Source of the DNA: Chitinophaga niabensis
Lineage (GTDB): Bacteria > Bacteroidota > Bacteroidia > Chitinophagales > Chitinophagaceae
Assembly (NCBI GenBank): GCA_017849435.1
Contig: JAFIGY010000005.1
Coordinates: 1 to 64,000 of the forward strand
DNA: 64,000 nucleotides
Direction of reading: 5' to 3'
Part shown: positions 42,098 to 50,567 of the stretch, one piece after another
Layout of the letters: the number at the start of each line of letters is the position of its first letter
Position numbering within the stretch: the first letter of the stretch is position 1
Notes under the pieces: model-generated
Seen by the model: the letters and a program-made list of their open reading frames with translations, nothing else
Database searches by the model: none
What the model was told of the DNA's origin: nothing
Program-made: the position numbers and the translations under genes

Positions 42098-42794
42098 TAA
42101 CGAATTCCGCAAGTATGCCATCCATCACCGCGGCATCAGCAGCCTCGTGGTGGACAGCTACGCTAAGCATCACATCAACTCACTGACGCCTTATATCATC
42201 GAGGAACGTCAGCTGAACGTAACGCAGATGGACGTATTCTCCCGCCTGATGGCTGATCGCATCATCTTCCTGGGTGACCCTGTGAACGACTACGTTGCGA
42301 ACGTGATCACTGCACAGTTGCTGTTCCTGGAATCAGCAGACCGCAACCGCGACATCCAGATGTATATCAACAGTCCCGGCGGCAGCGTGTACGCAGGCCT
42401 CGGCATCTATGATACCATGCAGATCGTATCCCCCGAGATCGCCACCATCTGTACCGGTATGGCCGCCTCCTTCGGCGCTGTACTGCTTGTAGCCGGCCAG
42501 AAAGGGAAACGCACCGCGCTGAAACACGCCCGTGTAATGATCCACCAGCCGCATGGCGGCGCGGAAGGCCAGACCTCCGACATCGAGATCACCGCACGCG
42601 AGTTCGTAAAGCTGAAAAAAGAGCTGAACGAGATCATCGCCACCCACAGTAACCAGCCGGTGAAAAAAGTGGAGAAGGATGCGGACCGCGACTACTGGAT
42701 GACTGCCGATGAAGCCAAAGAATACGGCATTATCGACGATGTGCTGGAGAAAAATCCGAAAAAGAAAGCCGGCGAGAACGGCAATCCGCAATAA
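42087..42794 (+). CDS. clpP: ATP-dependent Clp protease proteolytic subunit
   Basis: The 235-residue protein has the ClpP catalytic triad region: Ser128 in GMAASFGAVLL, His153 in VMIHQPHGG and the Asp in DRDYWMTADEAKEYG. The N-terminus is about 20-30 residues longer than typical ClpP, so a propeptide may be removed. Fourteen subunits form the protease barrel that ClpX feeds. The start codon lies within the tig 3' end. A hairpin follows 18 bases after the stop and may reduce read-through to clpX. Confidence 0.96.
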   Translation: MNINNEFRKYAIHHRGISSLVVDSYAKHHINSLTPYIIEERQLNVTQMDVFSRLMADRIIFLGDPVNDYVANVITAQLLFLESADRNRDIQMYINSPGGSVYAGLGIYDTMQIVSPEIATICTGMAASFGAVLLVAGQKGKRTALKHARVMIHQPHGGAEGQTSDIEITAREFVKLKKELNEIIATHSNQPVKKVEKDADRDYWMTADEAKEYGIIDDVLEKNPKKKAGENGNPQ

Positions 42795-42812
42795 TGCATC
42801 TTTTTATGATCC

Positions 42813-42844
42813 GCAAGCCTCCCTCCTCAAAAAGGGAGGCTTGC
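42813..42844 (+). terminator. Hairpin between clpP and clpX
   Basis: GCAAGCCTCCCT (42813-42824) pairs perfectly with AGGGAGGCTTGC (42833-42844). Only a short T-rich stretch follows (TTGTTAAT), so it is a weak terminator or attenuator. A TAGTTTTG -7 element at 42912-42919 could start clpX transcription on its own. Confidence 0.65.
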
Positions 42845-42965
42845 TTGTTAATGAGCTTAAAAGGATGTTAAAATCCCCGGAGCGAACCCCGCTGTTACGG
42901 GTGAAAATCCTTAGTTTTGTATCCCCCTGACAGGGAAACCGCAATCTCATATTAAAAAATTTTAG

Positions 42966-44204
42966 ATGAAAGATTCCAAAATACGCTGTTCGTTCTGCAA
43001 CCGGAACAAAGATGAAGTGAGGATATTGATCGCCGGAGCAGAAGGGCATATTTGTGAAAACTGCGTAGCCAATGCACAGGAGATCATTGAGCAGGAGCTG
43101 ATGACGGCGGATACCAAGAAAGTTACTCCCTCTCATTTTGTGCCGAAAGTGGCCAAGCCGCTTGAGATCAAAAAGTTCCTGGATGAATATGTGATCGGGC
43201 AGGAAGATGCGAAGAAGATCCTTGCCGTAGCGGTGTACAACCACTACAAACGACTGAACCAGCAGGTAACGGAAGATGATGTGGAGATCGAAAAGAGCAA
43301 CCTCATCATGGTAGGCGAAACCGGTACCGGTAAAACCCTGCTCGCCAAGTCCATTGCAAAACTGCTGAACGTTCCCTTTACCATTGTAGACGCCACCGTA
43401 TTCACCGAAGCCGGTTATGTGGGCGAAGATGTGGAAAGTATCCTCACCCGCCTGCTGCAGGTTTGTAATTACGATGTGGAAGCGGCAGAAAGAGGGATCG
43501 TATATATCGATGAGATCGACAAGATCGCGCGTAAAAGCGACAATCCTTCCATCACCCGCGATGTAAGCGGCGAAGGTGTGCAGCAGGGCCTGCTGAAACT
43601 CCTGGAAGGTACGGAAGTGCTGGTACCTCCGCAGGGCGGCCGCAAGCACCCGGAACAAAAGCTGATCAAGGTGAACACCCAAAACATCCTCTTCATCTGC
43701 GGAGGCGCGTTCGACGGAGTGGACCGTATCATCAGCCGCCGTATCCAGACGCATTCCATCGGATTCACGGTGAACAAGGAAAAAGAAGAAGACGCCCGCA
43801 AACACATTCTGCGGTATGTGAACTCCCAGGACCTGAAACAGTTCGGCCTCATTCCCGAGCTGCTCGGCCGTTTGCCGGTGGTGACTTACCTCAATACACT
43901 GGACAAGGATGCGTTGACGGACATCCTCACCAAACCGCGCAACGCCCTCGTAAAGCAATACAAGAAACTGTTCAAGGTAGAAGGCATCGATCTGCAAATT
44001 GCGGATGATGCGATCGAATATATTGTGGACAAAGCTTTGGAATATAAGCTGGGCGCACGCGGACTCCGGTCCATCTGCGAAGTGGTGCTGGCTGATGCCA
44101 TGTTCCACCTCCCGTCCACAGACGAAAAAACATTCGTGCTGACGCGCACTTACGCTGAAGAGAAACTGGAGAAAAGCACGCTTGTTACTTTAAAAGTAGC
44201 CTAA
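42966..44204 (+). CDS. clpX: ATP-dependent Clp protease ATP-binding subunit
   Basis: The 412-residue protein has the N-terminal zinc-binding domain (Cys8, Cys11, Cys30, Cys33), the Walker A motif [11 protein letters not shown], Walker [12 protein letters not shown], and the SIGF loop with which ClpX docks on ClpP. It unfolds tagged proteins and passes them to ClpP. It can have its own promoter (TAGTTTTG at 42912-42919) besides read-through from clpP. The gene is followed by a small helical protein gene 10 bases downstream. Confidence 0.97.
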   Translation: MKDSKIRCSFCNRNKDEVRILIAGAEGHICENCVANAQEIIEQELMTADTKKVTPSHFVPKVAKPLEIKKFLDEYVIGQEDAKKILAVAVYNHYKRLNQQVTEDDVEIEKSNLIMVGETGTGKTLLAKSIAKLLNVPFTIVDATVFTEAGYVGEDVESILTRLLQVCNYDVEAAERGIVYIDEIDKIARKSDNPSITRDVSGEGVQQGLLKLLEGTEVLVPPQGGRKHPEQKLIKVNTQNILFICGGAFDGVDRIISRRIQTHSIGFTVNKEKEEDARKHILRYVNSQDLKQFGLIPELLGRLPVVTYLNTLDKDALTDILTKPRNALVKQYKKLFKVEGIDLQIADDAIEYIVDKALEYKLGARGLRSICEVVLADAMFHLPSTDEKTFVLTRTYAEEKLEKSTLVTLKVA

Positions 44205-44214
44205 ATCTTTACCC

Positions 44215-44550
44215 ATGCAAGAACTCATCCAACAACTGAAAGACAAGGTCGGCCTCACGGAAGACCAGGCATCACAGGCCATCAACACTGTGAAGGATTT
44301 TGTGAAAAGCAAACTCCCGGCCGCTATTGCGGGGAATGTGGACAACTGGTTCGCCGGACTTGGCACCACTCCCGAGCAACCCAAAAAAGCAGGCCTGATG
44401 GATCAGGCGGAAGATTTCCTGGAAGGCGCGTCAGATAAAATGGAAGACTGGGCGGAGAAAGCGAAAGATAAAGCGAGCGATATCATGAAAGAAGCAAAGG
44501 ACAAGCTCTCCCATCTCTTTGACGGCGGTAAAAGCGACGAAAAAAAATAA
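44215..44550 (+). CDS. Small helical protein of unknown function
   Basis: The 111-residue protein is cytoplasmic. The first ~45 residues (LTEDQASQAINTVKDFVKSK, then PAAIAGNVDNWFAG) resemble helical domains such as DUF2267/DUF2780, and the second half is an amphipathic, Lys/Asp-rich repeat of 11-residue type (MEDWAEKAKDKASDIMKEAK) as in stress-related LEA/YtxH-like proteins. It lies 10 bases after clpX and before a perfect terminator, so it is co-transcribed with clpX. A stress-protective role is an inference. Confidence 0.75.
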   Translation: MQELIQQLKDKVGLTEDQASQAINTVKDFVKSKLPAAIAGNVDNWFAGLGTTPEQPKKAGLMDQAEDFLEGASDKMEDWAEKAKDKASDIMKEAKDKLSHLFDGGKSDEKK

Positions 44551-44568
44551 CATTGATACAAAGATTTG

Positions 44569-44602
44569 AAACATAGGGACTGAAAATTTCAGTCCCTATG
44601 TT
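44569..44602 (+). terminator. Terminator of the tig-clpP-clpX transcript
   Basis: Arms CATAGGGACTGAAA and TTTCAGTCCCTATG are exact complements around a short A/T loop, with A before and TTTT after. Confidence 0.93.
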
Positions 44603-45210
44603 TTATCATAACATTACAGTTCCTCCAGCACTCCCCCCACTCCATCAAAACCACCAGGCGCATCAATTTCTTCGGCATCCCGTTTTTGTTCACCTATCCG
44701 TCCATCGCCAGCCCATAGGCGATCCGAAGGCAGGCTTCAAACTGTCGTGCGGGCGTTACCGTTAACCCTGAACACCACCGGCTGTTTTGTGCCCGGGTTG
44801 AAGAAGAGCTGTTGTTGATATAACGGCACTTCTGCCGTTCCACCCCCAGGCAGAAAGAGAATTTTTTTTCCCGGAGGCCCGGCTCTCCATTTCAGTATTT
44901 TCCGCAGCATGTTGATATGATTTTTGAGCAAAGTTATCCCGCGTTACCCCGATGACTGGTAAGCTAAACGGATAAACATATACGAAAAACGGATTTTGCG
45001 GCTTTGGGGAAGATGTGCAGGCGATGCAATGAGGCACAATCAACTCAGACGGGCACAACTCCAAAAGAAAACCGCCTCGATTGAGGCGGCTTTACATGGA
45101 GTAGAAATTTTCTCGATCTTTCTGTTTTGTTTTAGGTTGATAAATTGGTAAGGAAAGTAATTAACCCAAATTTAACTTTCTGTTTACAATTTTCCATCAC
45201 ACTAATGTGT
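44603..45210. other. Intergenic stretch with a possible gene remnant
   Basis: There is no complete gene in about 600 bases. On the minus strand around 44740-44850 a fragment (EVPLYQQQLFFNPGTKQPVV) recalls the C-terminal beta domain of secreted hydrolases but soon stops; it may be a decayed gene. A hairpin CCGCCTC/GAGGCGG at 45072-45089 is followed on the minus strand by TTTTCTTTT and looks like a minus-strand terminator. Nothing else is supported. Confidence 0.45.
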
Positions 45211-45269
45211 AAAAATAAAAAAAAAGTAAAAAAACCGAAGGCTGTCCTGCTAAGTTTTAGCAGGACAGC
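45211..45269 (-). terminator. Terminator of the aldehyde dehydrogenase gene
   Basis: A 13-bp perfect stem (45241-45253 with 45257-45269) has a three-base loop. On the minus strand it is followed by a very T-rich stretch (45234-45211). It lies 14 bases after the stop at 45284. Confidence 0.9.
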
Positions 45270-45283
45270 TACTTTACAATTGG

Positions 45284-46912
45284 TTAAAAAATATACTTTG
45301 TTGAAAGAAAATTGGAAGATTGTTCGCTTACGATCTGATTAATCAGGGCTTTGTTCTCTTCCGTCTGCTTCGTGGCCACGAGGGAGCGGATAGAAAACGC
45401 GCGCAAGGCATCTGAAACGGAAAGCGTAGCCTCTGCGGAATCTTTCCTGCCGGTGAAGGGGAAAATATCCGGTCCGCGCTGGCACTGGCAGTTGATGTTC
45501 ACGCGGCTCACCTGGTTGATCAGCGGATCGATGAGCGACGCCAGTTCCGCGGCATCATTGGTGAAAAGGCTCACCTGCTGGCCATGATCCGAAGCAATCA
45601 GGTATTCGATCGGCGTTTCAATGCTTTCAAAAGGCAGTACCGGGATCACAGGACCGAATTGTTCTTCGCGGTAGAGCTTCATTTTTTCATTCACCGGGTA
45701 TACAACGGCAGGATATACAAACGATGCATTCGCTGCTCCGCCATGCGCATTCATCACTTTGGCGCCGTGTGCTGCCGCATCCGCCACGCAGCTCTGTAAA
45801 TAGCCCGGTTTATGCGGTTCCGGCAGCGGTGTGAGGAACACATCCTTCTCCCAGGGCATCCCGAATTTCAGCTGTGCCACCGCGGCACTCAACTTATCAA
45901 GAAAAGCATCCGCCACCTGTTTATGCACGAAAATTATCTTGATAGCGGTACAACGCTGCCCGTTGAAGGACAAAGATCCCAGCACACATTCTTTCACCGC
46001 GAGATCAATATCCGCTTTTTCCGTAATGATGGCGGCATTCTTCGCATCCAGCCCGAGAATGGCACGGAGGCGGTTCACTTTCGGGTGCATCTTCTTCAGC
46101 TGGTTCGCCACCTTGCTGGAGCCGATAAGTGTGAGCACATTGATCCTGCCGGATTCCATCAGCGGTGCGATGATCACGTTACCGCGACCATAGATCGTGT
46201 TCACCACCCCTTTCGGGAAGCATTCGCGGAAGGCTTCCAGTAAGGGGTAATGCAAGAGGGTGCCATGTTTCGGAGGTTTGAAGAGCAGTGTGTTCCCCAT
46301 GATGAGCGCGGGGATGAGGGTGGTGAAGGTTTCATTCAGCGGATAGTTGAAGGGTCCCATGCACAGTACCACGCCCAGCGGAGAGCGGCGTATCTGGCCG
46401 ATGATGCCCTGCTCTATCGCGAAGCGGGAAGACTGGCGGTCGAGGTCTTTCAACGCATCGATGGTAGCATTGATATACTCCACCGTGCGGTCAAATTCTT
46501 TCACCGAGTCCGCATAGGATTTCCCGATTTCCCACATGATCAACTGTACTACTTCTTTCTTCTTCGCGATCATCTTGCCCGTGAATTTCTCCACACAGGC
46601 GATGCGCTCCCCTACCGTCATGGTAGGCCATTCTCCACGCCCATCGCGGTAAGCGTTTACAGCCGCATCCAGGGAAGACATCGCCTCTTCCGCTCCACAG
46701 AGCGGATAAGAGCCGATCACCTTCCTTTCAAGGCCTTTCTCTGTTTTGATGCATACGGGAGACAAGACCGTATGCACTTCTCCATTCCATGTTTTCATAA
46801 CGCCATCAGAGAGGTATTCCTTCTGATGCACCTCCGCTTCCAGCCTGAACTCCGCAGGGACGTCCGCTGCAGCCGGAAAGAGAAGGCCGAGTTGTTCTTC
46901 TAAAGTGGTCAT
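45284..46912 (-). CDS. gapN: GapN-like NADP-dependent aldehyde dehydrogenase
   Basis: The 542-residue protein belongs to the aldehyde dehydrogenase superfamily and resembles non-phosphorylating glyceraldehyde-3-phosphate dehydrogenase: FNYPLNETFTTLIPALIMG, the catalytic cysteine in SFNGQRCTA, and CQCQRGPDIFPFTGRKDSAE near the C-terminus. GapN oxidises glyceraldehyde-3-phosphate to 3-phosphoglycerate and makes NADPH. The usual general-base segment ELGGK reads GLDAK here, so the conserved Glu is missing. It is about 40 residues longer than typical GapN. It is divergent from the SusC gene, with two LacI-type palindromes between. Confidence 0.85.
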   Translation of the reverse strand: MTTLEEQLGLLFPAAADVPAEFRLEAEVHQKEYLSDGVMKTWNGEVHTVLSPVCIKTEKGLERKVIGSYPLCGAEEAMSSLDAAVNAYRDGRGEWPTMTVGERIACVEKFTGKMIAKKKEVVQLIMWEIGKSYADSVKEFDRTVEYINATIDALKDLDRQSSRFAIEQGIIGQIRRSPLGVVLCMGPFNYPLNETFTTLIPALIMGNTLLFKPPKHGTLLHYPLLEAFRECFPKGVVNTIYGRGNVIIAPLMESGRINVLTLIGSSKVANQLKKMHPKVNRLRAILGLDAKNAAIITEKADIDLAVKECVLGSLSFNGQRCTAIKIIFVHKQVADAFLDKLSAAVAQLKFGMPWEKDVFLTPLPEPHKPGYLQSCVADAAAHGAKVMNAHGGAANASFVYPAVVYPVNEKMKLYREEQFGPVIPVLPFESIETPIEYLIASDHGQQVSLFTNDAAELASLIDPLINQVSRVNINCQCQRGPDIFPFTGRKDSAEATLSVSDALRAFSIRSLVATKQTEENKALINQIVSEQSSNFLSTKYIF

Positions 46913-47021
46913 TTATAACGTGATTGAGTGAACGATACTTGATAAGCTTTCCATATCGGAGACAAAATAATATGACTGTTTGGTAATTTCATATTGAAAG
47001 AATATATTTATTGTGCGATCT

Positions 47022-47035
47022 TGCAAACGATTGCT
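47022..47035. promoter_or_regulatory. Imperfect LacI-type palindrome
   Basis: TGCAAACGATTGCT differs at two positions from the perfect palindrome at 47189. It is 110 bases upstream of the gapN-like start and 361 bases before the SusC start. Confidence 0.45.
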
Positions 47036-47188
47036 AAAAAATTACCGTTTTTATCAACTTAAATCAATTGCCAACAATAGGGACTTGAAGTCTCTGCCAC
47101 GAACTAAAACTGATTTCTTGACCACAAAATGAGGTGTTACGTCTATAGTCCGCAGTCGAAACTGCCTGACAAATTTCCACCATTTTTA

Positions 47189-47202
47189 TGCAAACGTTTG
47201 CA
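47189..47202. promoter_or_regulatory. Perfect LacI-family operator palindrome
   Basis: TGCAAACGTTTGCA is a perfect 14-base palindrome with the central CG typical of LacI/PurR/CcpA family operators. It lies 181 bases before the SusC start. No LacI-family gene is in the window, so the regulator is coded elsewhere. Confidence 0.6.
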
Positions 47203-47382
47203 GTAAAAATAAGAAGGCGCATCTCATTTTAAAAACTTTGATACAAAAATGTTCCGTTATGCTGCTCTGTCCGGATGCGGTATGCTTCCTGCATTATCCC
47301 GCGGAAGCCCCGTCTGTTCCTCATCTCAGTTGATTCTTTCCGAAAAAAAGGAACTATACCTGTAATCGTTAAACAATTACCA

Positions 47383-50300
47383 ATGATAAAAAAACTACTC
47401 TTTATCAATGGCTTCCTGCTGGCGGTATTCTGCGCGCATCAGGCATCCGCGCAGAACCAGGCCCCTAATGAACAGAGGCCCGCATCCTCCTCGCAGTCCC
47501 ACAGCCATGAGATCAAAGGCACTGTTACAGACACCACGGGCATGCCGCTTCCCGGCGTTACCATTGGTGTGAAAGGAAAGCCCTCCGTAGGTACCGTTAC
47601 GGACCCGAACGGCCGCTTTATTCTCCAGGTGCCGGATAATGCTTCGATCGTGGTGAGCATGATCGGTTTTATTCCACAGGAACTTGTTGTCGGCAAGCTG
47701 ACATCGTTCAATGTTCTACTGAAATCTTCCGTGAACAGCCTCAACGAAACAGTAGTGGTGGCTTACGGTTCACAGAAAAAGAAAGAAGTGGTAGGTTCTG
47801 TAACGTCCATCAATGTGGCGGACCTGAAAGTACCCTCCAGTAATCTTACCACAGCCCTCGCCGGACGCGCGGCGGGCCTGATCGCCTACCAGCGCAGCGG
47901 AGAACCGGGGAATGACAATGCGGACTTCTTTGTGCGCGGCGTTACCACCTTCGGCTATAAAAAAGACCCGCTGATCCTCATCGACGGCGTGGAGCTGACC
48001 ACTGAAGACCTCGCCCGCCTGCGGCCTGACGACATCGAGAGCTTCTCCATCATGAAAGACGCCACCTCCACCGCACTCTACGGCGCAAGGGGCGCCAACG
48101 GGGTAATCCTCATCACTACCAAAAAAGGTAAGCAGGGACCTGCCAAACTCAGCATGATGGTAGAGAATGCGTTCTCTTCCCCAACCAAAAAAATACAGCT
48201 GGCAGATCCCATCAAGTATATGAAAATGGAGAACGAAGCGTATCTCACCCGGAACCCCCTGAACGAGCTGCCTTACCCGGAAGAGAAGATCGAGCAGACG
48301 GGGAAAGGCAATCCATACTACTATCCGGCTACCGACTGGCAGAAGGAATTGCTCCGGAACTATACCACCACACAGCGTGCAGGCATCAACGTTAGTGGCG
48401 GCGGTACTGTTGCCCGTTACTATGTATCCGCCAACTACACAAGAGACAATGGTATTTTTAAGGTGGACAAACGGAATAACTTCAACAGCAATATCAAGAT
48501 CAACCGTTATTCCCTGCGCGCGAACGTGGACATCGACCTGACCAAAACAACCACCTTGTCCGTCCGCACCAACGGCACATTCGACGATTACAAAGGCCCC
48601 ATCCCCAGCGGTACCACCTCCGGCGGCGCCCTGATGTACTACAACATCATGCACTCCAACCCGGTAAGGTTCCCTGCCTATTATCCCGCGGATGCCGATC
48701 ACCAGTATGTAAAGCATATCATGTTCGGCAATGATGGGGAAACCGGCAACTTCATGAACCCTTACGCTTTAATGGTGTCAGGTTACCGGGACGAATCCCG
48801 CTCACAGATGAGTGCTCAGGTGGAGATCAAGCAGCAGCTGGACTTCCTGATACCGGGCCTCTATTTCCGTACCATGGCCAATGCCAACCGTCTCGCGAAA
48901 TTCAACGTCTCCAGAGCATACATGCCTTTCTGGTATAAAGCGGTATCCTACAACAAACTGGAAGACACCTATTCACTGATCCAGCTGAATCCGAACACTG
49001 GTACGGAATACCTGAACTATCTGCCCGGGGACAGGGACATGACCTCTTCTTTCTATTGGGAGTCCGCCCTCAACTATGGCAAAACTATCGGCGCGCATAG
49101 CATCAGCGCCATGTTGATCAACATCCTGCGCAGCACCATCACGCCCGCCGGCGTATCCCTGCAGCAGTCACTTCCCAAGCGGAACTCAGGTCTTTCCGGC
49201 AGGCTAACGTATAACTATGACTCCCGTTACTTTGCGGAGTTCAACTTTGGCTACAACGGATCCGAGCGTTTCTACAAAACGCACCGCTTCGGCTTCTTCC
49301 CCTCTGCGGGTGTAGCCTGGGCTATTTCCAACGAAAAATTCTTTGAGCCTTTCCGTAACAAGGTGGATAATATGAAACTGCGCGCCACCTATGGTCTTGT
49401 AGGGAACGATGCCATTGGTAGCGATGAAGACCGTTTCTTCTACCTGTCTGAAGTGAATCCCAACAACAGTAACAGAGGCGCTACTTTCGGCAGAGACAAT
49501 GGTTATTTCCGGCCGGGGTATTCTACCAGCCGCTATGCCAATACAGAGATCACCTGGGAAAAATCTTACCAGAGCAACGTTGCCCTGGAAGTGAACCTGA
49601 AGAACGGTGTAAGCTTTGTGGGCGAATATTACACTTCCCGCCGGAAAGACATCCTGATGACCCGTACGGAATACACCACCATGGGCCTTGCAGCGGACTC
49701 CCGGGCGAATTTGGGCGAAGCATCCGGCCGTGGGGTAGACCTTACGCTGAACTATACCAAACAGTTCAGAAGAGACCTTTCAGTGGAACTGATGAGCAAC
49801 TTCACCTATGCCACAAGCCGGTTCGAGAAATACGAAGAGCCCGATTACCTGTCCAAAGAAAGATACCGTTCCCGGGTAGGATATCCCATCACCCAGCAAT
49901 GGGGCTACATCGCAGAAAGGCTCTTCATCGATGATAAGGAAGCGCTGAACGCGCCACGGCAGAATTTCGGGGAATACATGGGCGGCGACATCAAGTATAC
50001 AGATGTGAACGGCGATGGCCAGATCACTTCTGCCGACATGGTGCCGATCGGATATCCCACAACGCCGGAGATCGTGTACGGATTCGGTTTCTCCGCCAGG
50101 TACAAATCTTTTGACCTCTCCGCTTTCTTCCAGGGCTCCGCTCGCTCTTCTTTCTGGATGGATGCAGTGAATACCTCTCCCTTCAACAACCAGACGCAAT
50201 TGCTCAAAGCGTATGCGGACAATCACTGGTCTGAAGACAACCGCAACATCTATGCCCTCTGGCCCAGGCTGAGTCCTACCCTCGTTACCAACAACACGCA

Positions 50301-50544
50301 GAGGAATACCTGGTTCATGCGGGATGGCGCTTTCCTCCGTCTCAAACAGGTAGAGCTGGGTTATGCGCTGCCTAAACAATTCCAGCGCAAGTTGAGAGCC
50401 AGCAGCTGCCGGATCTACGTTAACGGCACCAACCTGTTGCTGCTCTCCGGCTTCAAACTCTGGGATGTAGAAATGGGCGGCAACGGTCTCGCTTACCCGA
50501 TCCAGAAAGTGATCAATGTGGGATTAAGAGTTGGGTTCAACTGA
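47383..50544 (+). CDS. SusC/RagA family TonB-linked outer-membrane transporter
   Basis: The start at 47383 (MIKKLLFINGFLLAV) gives a signal peptide ending QASAQ; the frame is open further upstream but without one. The 1053-residue protein has a carboxypeptidase-like repeat (GTVTDTTGMPLPGVTIGVKG), the TonB box region (LNETVVVAYGSQKKKE), a plug with LIDGVELTTEDLARLRPDDI and SIMKDATSTALYGARGANG, and a long beta-barrel. It takes up oligosaccharides or other nutrients together with the SusD-like protein 23 bases downstream. There is no STN domain, so no anti-sigma signalling is expected. Confidence 0.95.
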   Translation: MIKKLLFINGFLLAVFCAHQASAQNQAPNEQRPASSSQSHSHEIKGTVTDTTGMPLPGVTIGVKGKPSVGTVTDPNGRFILQVPDNASIVVSMIGFIPQELVVGKLTSFNVLLKSSVNSLNETVVVAYGSQKKKEVVGSVTSINVADLKVPSSNLTTALAGRAAGLIAYQRSGEPGNDNADFFVRGVTTFGYKKDPLILIDGVELTTEDLARLRPDDIESFSIMKDATSTALYGARGANGVILITTKKGKQGPAKLSMMVENAFSSPTKKIQLADPIKYMKMENEAYLTRNPLNELPYPEEKIEQTGKGNPYYYPATDWQKELLRNYTTTQRAGINVSGGGTVARYYVSANYTRDNGIFKVDKRNNFNSNIKINRYSLRANVDIDLTKTTTLSVRTNGTFDDYKGPIPSGTTSGGALMYYNIMHSNPVRFPAYYPADADHQYVKHIMFGNDGETGNFMNPYALMVSGYRDESRSQMSAQVEIKQQLDFLIPGLYFRTMANANRLAKFNVSRAYMPFWYKAVSYNKLEDTYSLIQLNPNTGTEYLNYLPGDRDMTSSFYWESALNYGKTIGAHSISAMLINILRSTITPAGVSLQQSLPKRNSGLSGRLTYNYDSRYFAEFNFGYNGSERFYKTHRFGFFPSAGVAWAISNEKFFEPFRNKVDNMKLRATYGLVGNDAIGSDEDRFFYLSEVNPNNSNRGATFGRDNGYFRPGYSTSRYANTEITWEKSYQSNVALEVNLKNGVSFVGEYYTSRRKDILMTRTEYTTMGLAADSRANLGEASGRGVDLTLNYTKQFRRDLSVELMSNFTYATSRFEKYEEPDYLSKERYRSRVGYPITQQWGYIAERLFIDDKEALNAPRQNFGEYMGGDIKYTDVNGDGQITSADMVPIGYPTTPEIVYGFGFSARYKSFDLSAFFQGSARSSFWMDAVNTSPFNNQTQLLKAYADNHWSEDNRNIYALWPRLSPTLVTNNTQRNTWFMRDGAFLRLKQVELGYALPKQFQRKLRASSCRIYVNGTNLLLLSGFKLWDVEMGGNGLAYPIQKVINVGLRVGFN

Positions 50545-50567
50545 TTTAAATCTTAAAAGTGTAAAGA

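Larger units (their letters stand above)
46913..47382. other. Divergent regulatory region between gapN-like and SusC genes
   Basis: A 470-base gap without gene. It holds the two palindromes at 47022-47035 and 47189-47202. No exact TAnnTTTG element is visible on either strand; TAAAAACTTTG near 47230 is the nearest candidate for the SusC transcript. The long leader before the SusC start is typical of Sus-type loci. Confidence 0.6.

Noticed and set aside
42804-44108. A 434-codon minus-strand frame opposite clpX
   Set aside because: clpX is complete on the plus strand with all motifs.
44762-45064. A 100-codon minus-strand frame
   Set aside because: Composition and lack of a domain suggest chance; only a short part in another frame looks protein-like.
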